Shown here: piece after piece, positions 57,942-64,000 of the stretch
Position numbering within the stretch: the first letter of the stretch is position 1
Layout of the letters: every line of letters starts with the position of its first letter
Source of the DNA: Tanytarsus gracilentus
Taxonomy: Eukaryota > Arthropoda > Insecta > Diptera > Chironomidae
Assembly (NCBI GenBank): GCA_038502055.1
Contig: JAXRKN010000045.1
Coordinates: 10,591,501-10,655,500, forward strand
DNA: 64,000 nt
Reading direction: 5' to 3'
Notes under the pieces: generated by a model
What the model was told of the DNA's origin: nothing
Database searches by the model: none
The model's input: only the letters and a program-made list of their open reading frames with translations
Position numbers and translations under genes: made by a program

Positions 57942-59434
57942 GGGTGGACGCTTGTTATTCCGGAGTAAATTGAATCGCAAGATAATAAATCATGAAATTT
58001 CTCTTCTTGGCCTGCTGATCATGCATTATCAGTACCTCGTTAGATTCGAAAAGACACAGCTTTATTTTGAGCTGCTTTAAATTTTTTCGTGGTCTCCTTC
58101 ATGCTTAAAAATTAATTAAAACCTTGCTGGTATTCCGGAGTGAATGCTTATAATTCCGGAATAAATTTTAAAAATTCGATATAAAATCAAATTTTGATAA
58201 AATCTTCATGCTTTCTTGAGTGAGGTGATTAAGTATGAAGAATTGATATTTTTTGGGATTTCAATGTCTGGAAGTGAAGCAGTGCTTCCAACAACCTCCA
58301 AAATCCCTTTTTTAATGCTCTTTTGCAATTTTTTCTTTAATAGTAGATCTAATAAGAGTAAATCACTTCAGAGGCCCTTAAGAATAGAACTCAATCTCCC
58401 CCTAACAAGCATCTCTGAATAATTTTATTTCTCTTCGTTCTGAGATTTATTGTGAGTAAAATAATTTTAAATATTTTGGCTACTGTAATGTTAGTTTAAC
58501 CTGGTTTCGTCTTGGTTCCTTGCTGGAAATTAGTTCCTTCGGGAGTTAGTTCTCGCGGAAACAGTTCCGAGTGGAAGTTAGTTCCTCCGCTGGAAGTTAG
58601 TTCCGCCAGTGGAAGTTGGTTCCTCCGCTGGAAGTTAGTTCCTCCGCTGGAAACCAGGTCCGCCAGTGGAAGTTGGTTCCTCCGCTGGAAGTTAGTTCCT
58701 CCGCTGGAAACCAGGTCCGCCAGTGGAAGTTAGTTCCTTCACTGGAAGTTAGTTCCTCCGCTGGAAGTAAGTTCCTCCGCTGGAAACCAGGTCCCCCAGT
58801 GGAAGTTGGTTCCTCCGCTGGAAGTTAGTTCCTCCGCTGGAAACCAGGTCCGCCAGTGGGAGTTAGTTCCTCCGCTGGAAGTTACTTCTTACGAAGGAAG
58901 TTAGTTCCTACGCTAGATATTACTTTCTCCGCTGGATGTTGGTTCCTCTACTAAAAGTTAGTTTTAGGACATGCTTTATGCTGGGTATTGGTTCCCTCGT
59001 TGGAGTTTTGGAAAAGCTTTTAAGTATTTTAATTCCTTTTTAATACTGAACTGCCACAATCGAGTCACGTCCACGATTATTTTCTGTTTATTTTTTCATT
59101 CATTTTGGATTTTATCCCGATAAAAAAAATTTTTACTGATGAAAATTTCATTGCCTACTAATGTGAAATTTATCGGAATTATAAGAATTTACTCGGAATT
59201 ATAAGACGTATAAATTTAATTTTTAAAGTTTGTGGAATATAAAATTTAGTTGGTATAGGAATGACTAAAATGGGATTATTAAAAAAATATTTTATAGAAA
59301 ATTAATTTGATATCTTCTTATAAAAATGGGTCCTTAAACTTGCAAGTGTAGGTGTAAATGTTTGTTTGTAAAATATTGACGCATTTAATTTTACTCCGGA
59401 ATTAAAAGCACTCCGGAATAACAAGCGTCCACCC
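57942..59434. mobile_element. 1.49-kb TA-flanked element carrying a minisatellite
   Basis: Perfect inverted ends of 25 bases begin GGGTGGACGCTTGTTATTCC and are flanked by TA on both sides (57940-57941 and 59435-59436), as in Tc1/mariner elements. Additional ATTCCGGAGT words lie just inside both ends. There is no transposase; the middle is a GC-rich minisatellite. It is a non-autonomous element. Confidence 0.8.
58505..58965. repeat. 19-base minisatellite
   Basis: About twenty head-to-tail units of the form CTGGAAGTTAGTTCCTCCG alternate with a variant CTGGAAACCAGGTCCGCCA. The order (two or three of the first, one of the second, repeated) makes a higher-order unit of about 76 bases. Frames are open across it in more than one register because the unit lacks stops, so predicted Trp/Pro/Ser-rich proteins are artefacts. 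Units decay toward the right edge. Confidence 0.8.
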
Positions 59435-59436
59435 TA

Positions 59437-62400
59437 CTAAAATTTAAAGTTCTTTAATTAAAATTTTGAACAAAAAAATTCCATCCCTTAACATTCATCC
59501 TCAAATTTTTCTCATTGTCATAAATTTTTTTTAATGCTCACTCCAAATTTGACCTTCGAGATTAATTTTCAAATCATCATTTTAGATGCGTTGCAAAATA
59601 AAGTGTGTGAGCAAAAATCACTGTGTTTATGTTGAGGGTTAGATGAGAAGGAAACGACACTCTTTCGAGCGAAGAGAGAGTCATCATAAAAATTAATGGT
59701 GATACATAAATTATCCGAGCGAGTGAGTTGAGATGTTGCAAAGTGTCACAGTAAAGGGAACTTCATATATAAATTTAGAAATTATGTCAAGTCTAAAAAA
59801 GTGGCAATTTTTTACGCCCTACCGAGTTATAATTCCTTTAAAATTCAACTGTATTGGTGTGCGGTGTGCGTGTCATATCGAGTAAGGGTAAAATGAATCG
59901 TGTGCGCAACTTATTCAAGAGAGGGGTCGAAATCCTCTTTTATAGCATACACTGTGTGGTGCCTCTTAGACTCGTTCATGCACTTCCACACACATATTGA
60001 GCAATAAAATTTAAGGAGACACACAAACACCACTCGCGACCCCTTTTTTATGCATTTTTATTGTTGTGTGAATTAAAGAAAGAGCGAAACGTGATCGAGA
60101 ATCTAATTTGTCACATTCCATCCCAGCAAACGAGGAGATCGAATCGCAAAGTCATTATCGACCTCGTGGAAGGATGAGAGAAATTTTATTGTCATGCATT
60201 TTGTTGTCTTTTCACAAGAGGGCTGCTAATGACTTTATGATGCCTTTTATGCATCACGAAGTAAATCTTAGCCTGTCTGATGGTTGATAAGAAGCTTAAT
60301 TATTACCGAATGAACTTCAATTTAATGGTGAATCGCGATAAAATAAGAGAATCGAGGGTTCATTGAAGAATAAGTTTTCGTGACAGTGAGGAATTATGCA
60401 TTTAATCCTCAAGGGAGAAAAAAGGGAAAACTCATAATCTTATTTAAATTTTTAAGCTTTGGGAGATTGATGGAAAATATATTTAAATATCCAAATGGAG
60501 TTGTGCGTGGTTTTGTTGATTTTAATTCAGAAGGGTCATTTTGGAAATTTAAGGAGTGGAAATGGGAAGAAATTTGAATTTTTTTAATTAGATTTTTTAA
60601 TCATTTTGAAAAACACCAGAAAAATAAAATAATTTTTTTAATTGAATTTTTTAATTTTTTTTTGATAATTTGAATATTTTTAATGTCTTTAAAAATAAAA
60701 AAAATTTACTTGAAATTTAAATTTTGAATATTTTTAACAAAATTTTAAATAGTTTTGAAAAACAAAAATTTTTAAAATTTAAATTTTGAACTTTTAAATA
60801 ATTTGTAAAATTAATTGAGATTTAAAAAATCCTAAAAAAATTATTGAAAAATTTCTCAAAAAATTTATGACAAAAAATTATTCAAAAATAAAAAAGATAT
60901 GAAAAATTTATTGACACTGAAAAACTTTTCACGTAAAAAGATTGCTTCATTATTCTTGGTCTGCGCTCTCGAGAGCGATGGTCATAAATTACCGCAAAAT
61001 TTGTATCCTTCCGATTATGTTTGCCAATATCCTTCGACGTAGGCTTCGAGTCACCGAGAAAGGAAATATTTTCCATTCAATATCTTTGAGAGAAAAGTTT
61101 AACGATGCGAAATGTCTAAGATACACAACACATATAAGATGTAGATTTTATGAGACCGAGTGACACAATGTTTTATGGTTTTGTATCTCAACATCAAATT
61201 AAATAAAAAACCTTAATGGTTCCTTTTTTGGTTGATATTCTTTAAGAATGTCCCAAAATAAAATGAGAGGCTGAATTTTTTTGATTACACTCATTTAAAC
61301 CTCACATTTTCTTCGAATACATTTGCATGTCATTTTCGTATTTTAATAATTTAACGACTATCTCGCATTGGCACGCACAAAAATTCCGCTAATTTTGCCC
61401 CATATCAGAAATTTCTTCGGAAAAAGTATTAATGAACATGAACACGATGAAAAGAGCTGTCATGAATTTAATTAAATGAAATTAATTGAGAAAATCTTCT
61501 TATTTCACTTGGCTTGGTGTGCATGAAAATTCAATTTATGACCTAATTATTTAAAAATTCTTTGGGAACTTTTCATGCTGCGAGAACGTTGCTCTTTAAA
61601 CTTTTAACGACTTTATAATTATTTTTATTTTACTGCGAAATGCAATCAGTCAGTGAAGTTTTTCTGCATCTTCAGCTCGTTAAAGGTTTGAAATTATTTT
61701 GATTGATTATTGATGAAGTCGAGGGAGGTTAATTTGAGGTTTTATATTTTTTAAAAGTACTTTAAGTATCTCACAAATGAAACCTCAAGCTTTTTAAAGT
61801 TCAATTGCTCATAAACCACACCTCAATTTTTTTAAATGTCTGCCACAACTTTAATTATAACACATCACTTAATTTACATACTTATTGAGTAATTTTCAAG
61901 TCTTTTTTAAGTGCACTTTTTTTTCACGATCGCTAAAATGTAAAAAGATTTATTTTAGAAAGTCTAAAAAAGTTTCGCCATTAAGAACTGAAAGGTCTTT
62001 GTTGGATCATAATAGTATGCAATGCATACACATTGAACACTGCCTCTAAACAATAAATTTTATGTACTTGAGAGTGTAAAAAATATCTAACAATTTTTTT
62101 ACAAGTTTCACCTCTCGAGTCGCGACTATTGCTCTCGTAATTCGTGTGTGATGAATGAAAAATTCATTGTTGGAAATTTGCATAAAGCGAGATAAAATTT
62201 TTCACGCTTGACTTCTTAGGACTTAATGTGAAAATTATTTAAAAAGTTTTGTGTTGTGCAGTTTTGCTAGCATAAATTTGAACACTTTTTTGTGCTAATT
62301 TAGTTGCCATGAGGGAATGTAAATTTTTAATTTGCAAAAACGACTTTTAAATTTTAGTTTAAATTTTTTGAATTTTTTTTTTATTTTACAAAAGAATCAA

Positions 62401-64000
62401 TTAAAATTAGCAAATTTTTAATTTTTAAATTTCAAATTTAGGTTTTTTAAATTTCAACTCTTAATTAATTTTTAATTTGCAAAATAAAAAATTTTAACGA
62501 CTTTTAAATCTTTAAATTTCAAGTTCTAAAAAGTTAATTTTAAATTTCAAGTTTTAAAAATTCAATTTTTAATTTATTTCAAATAATTTAAATTTCACTC
62601 AAAATCAAATTAAATTCCCCATTAAAACTTTCAAATTGTTCTCATCTAAACTCGAAAACTTTTCGTATGTAAAACTCCAGGAAATATCAATAAGATACGG
62701 ATGATAGCGGGAATAAATACTCAGCGAGTCGTCTTGAAAGTGAATCAAATGAGATTCTGCATGCATCATCGAGGTTGAAAACAACGCAATAAAAGGAAAT
62801 CTACAATTCAAAATATATAATAATAATTTTATATGTGCATGGCTCTCTCGTTCAGCTTGTGCTGTTACACAATAATTTTATGTTTATGTGTAAGAAGAAG
62901 GAAAACGAGAGTCAATGGAGGACATAAAGTGAGATAGCAAGAAGTATATTAAATAAAATATATTCCAGGTACAGGTGATAATAAAAATCCATTATAAGAA
63001 GCTCAACAGAAAAAAGGCAGCACAAGAATTTTTCATTATCTCGTCTCACAGACGTGGCATAATCTTTGGCAATTTATGTTTGCGCGCATTTTCATCCCTC
63101 TCTGAATTTTTGTTGCTTATCTTTCCCGAAATAAAAAAATGTTTTAATTTTAATATTTTTCATGCGACTGTGCGGCAATCTTCAACTGCTTCTGTTTCTC
63201 TCTCTCTTTTCAGGTTTTCCCTTTCGTGCCTAAGACACACATCAAATTATTACGTTTGGCTGGCGAAGAAACTGAAAACTTTTTGCATGTGTTCTTCTCG
63301 TTCGTTTTATATTGCTGCCACTTCTGTTGAGCTACAATAATTTTCACACCGTAACCACACATCCATGAAACCATAAACATTCCTTCCTCTTAACATTCGT
63401 TGGTAATTTCATTTTGGGAGTTTTTTTGTGTCTCGAGAATTTAAGAAAGAGAAGGAAATTAATTTTGAGGTTTTATAGCAAATTATTAATTAAATAAAGT
63501 TTTAACTTAACGGTTTTTAAAAATTTAAATTTTGTGTTTTCAGTTTTTTTATTTCAGAAGATAAATTTTTAATTATTTGATTATATCATCTCAGGCTACA
63601 ATTTTTTCCTGGAACAAATTTAGTCATCTGGGTTTTAAAATAAATTTCATTCACGATAATTTAATAAATTAGTAAATTAGTAAATTAGTAAAAGAACCTA
63701 AATCACTTCGCTTCTCCATCCCTTGAAGCTATAACCGTAAAAAATATTTCTCAATTAACGCTACAGCACCAATCCTTTTTGAATACCCCACAACTATATT
63801 AAGAGATTGACATCAAAGTCTTATATAAAAGCATAGTGATAAACCGAACATGTAACTTCAATATCCATTCAAACGGTTTTCTAATCCATTAAAACGAAGC
63901 GATTGCAATTTTATTGCTTCAGCCAATAAACATAGTTTTTTTCTTCTTAACTATCGTGTCGCTCATTTACCACAGCAGTAAGCAAGAGAGCAAGAACACG
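59437..64000. other. Gene-free stretch to the window end
   Basis: No gene is supported in 4.5 kb; frames at 60380-60577, 60942-61163 and 62975-63340 have neither domains nor splice partners. No inverted-repeat element or tandem array was identified. It may contain distal regulatory DNA or untranslated exons of flamingo. Confidence 0.5.

Noticed and set aside
58512..58828. Repetitive Trp/Pro/Ser protein
   Set aside because: Stop-free minisatellite read in several frames; it lies within a transposon and has no gene signals.

Overview
The window is AT-rich insect nuclear DNA. Short GT-AG introns, secreted gene families, a complete flamingo/starry night gene and many small DNA transposons point to a dipteran, probably a nematoceran (midge-like) fly. 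That assignment rests on gene character only. ORFs alone were fragments, so I joined exons by hand; every gene model below closes to a whole number of codons.

Layout: 2.6-4.7 kb holds two tandem genes for secreted Cys/Pro-rich proteins with a chitin-binding-like (CBM14-type) core. 4.8-10.5 kb is gene-poor. 10.5-28.8 kb is a cluster of S28 serine-carboxypeptidase-like genes: a minus-strand gene whose single reading frame encodes three S28 domains in tandem (1406 aa), a plus-strand single-domain gene split by a 4.7-kb transposon, and a minus-strand single-domain gene. All five S28 domains have lost the nucleophile serine, and four of five have lost the catalytic histidine, so the cluster looks like a secreted pseudo-peptidase family. 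30.5-33.0 kb is an alkaline phosphatase with intact catalytic motifs but no C-terminal GPI tail. 33.2-35.5 kb is a small four-cysteine secreted protein whose only intron carries a 1.66-kb foldback palindrome with a Tc1-like element at its apex.

39.2-39.9 kb is an EFCAB2/DRC8-like axonemal EF-hand protein. 40.1-44.7 kb holds two divergent paralogues of a secreted family I do not recognise. 46.0-57.0 kb is the seven-pass cadherin flamingo/starry night, with an alternative last exon that would add a PDZ-binding end. 57-64 kb is non-coding upstream DNA with a TA-flanked element carrying a minisatellite.

Together the S28-like proteins, the soluble phosphatase and the chitin-binding-like proteins look like secreted, possibly gut-associated functions; GATA-type sites in front of several of them agree with this but do not prove it. 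The strongest candidates for something undescribed are the triple-domain inactive S28 protein, the transposon that could be spliced as an in-frame intron, and the foldback/Tc1 composite.
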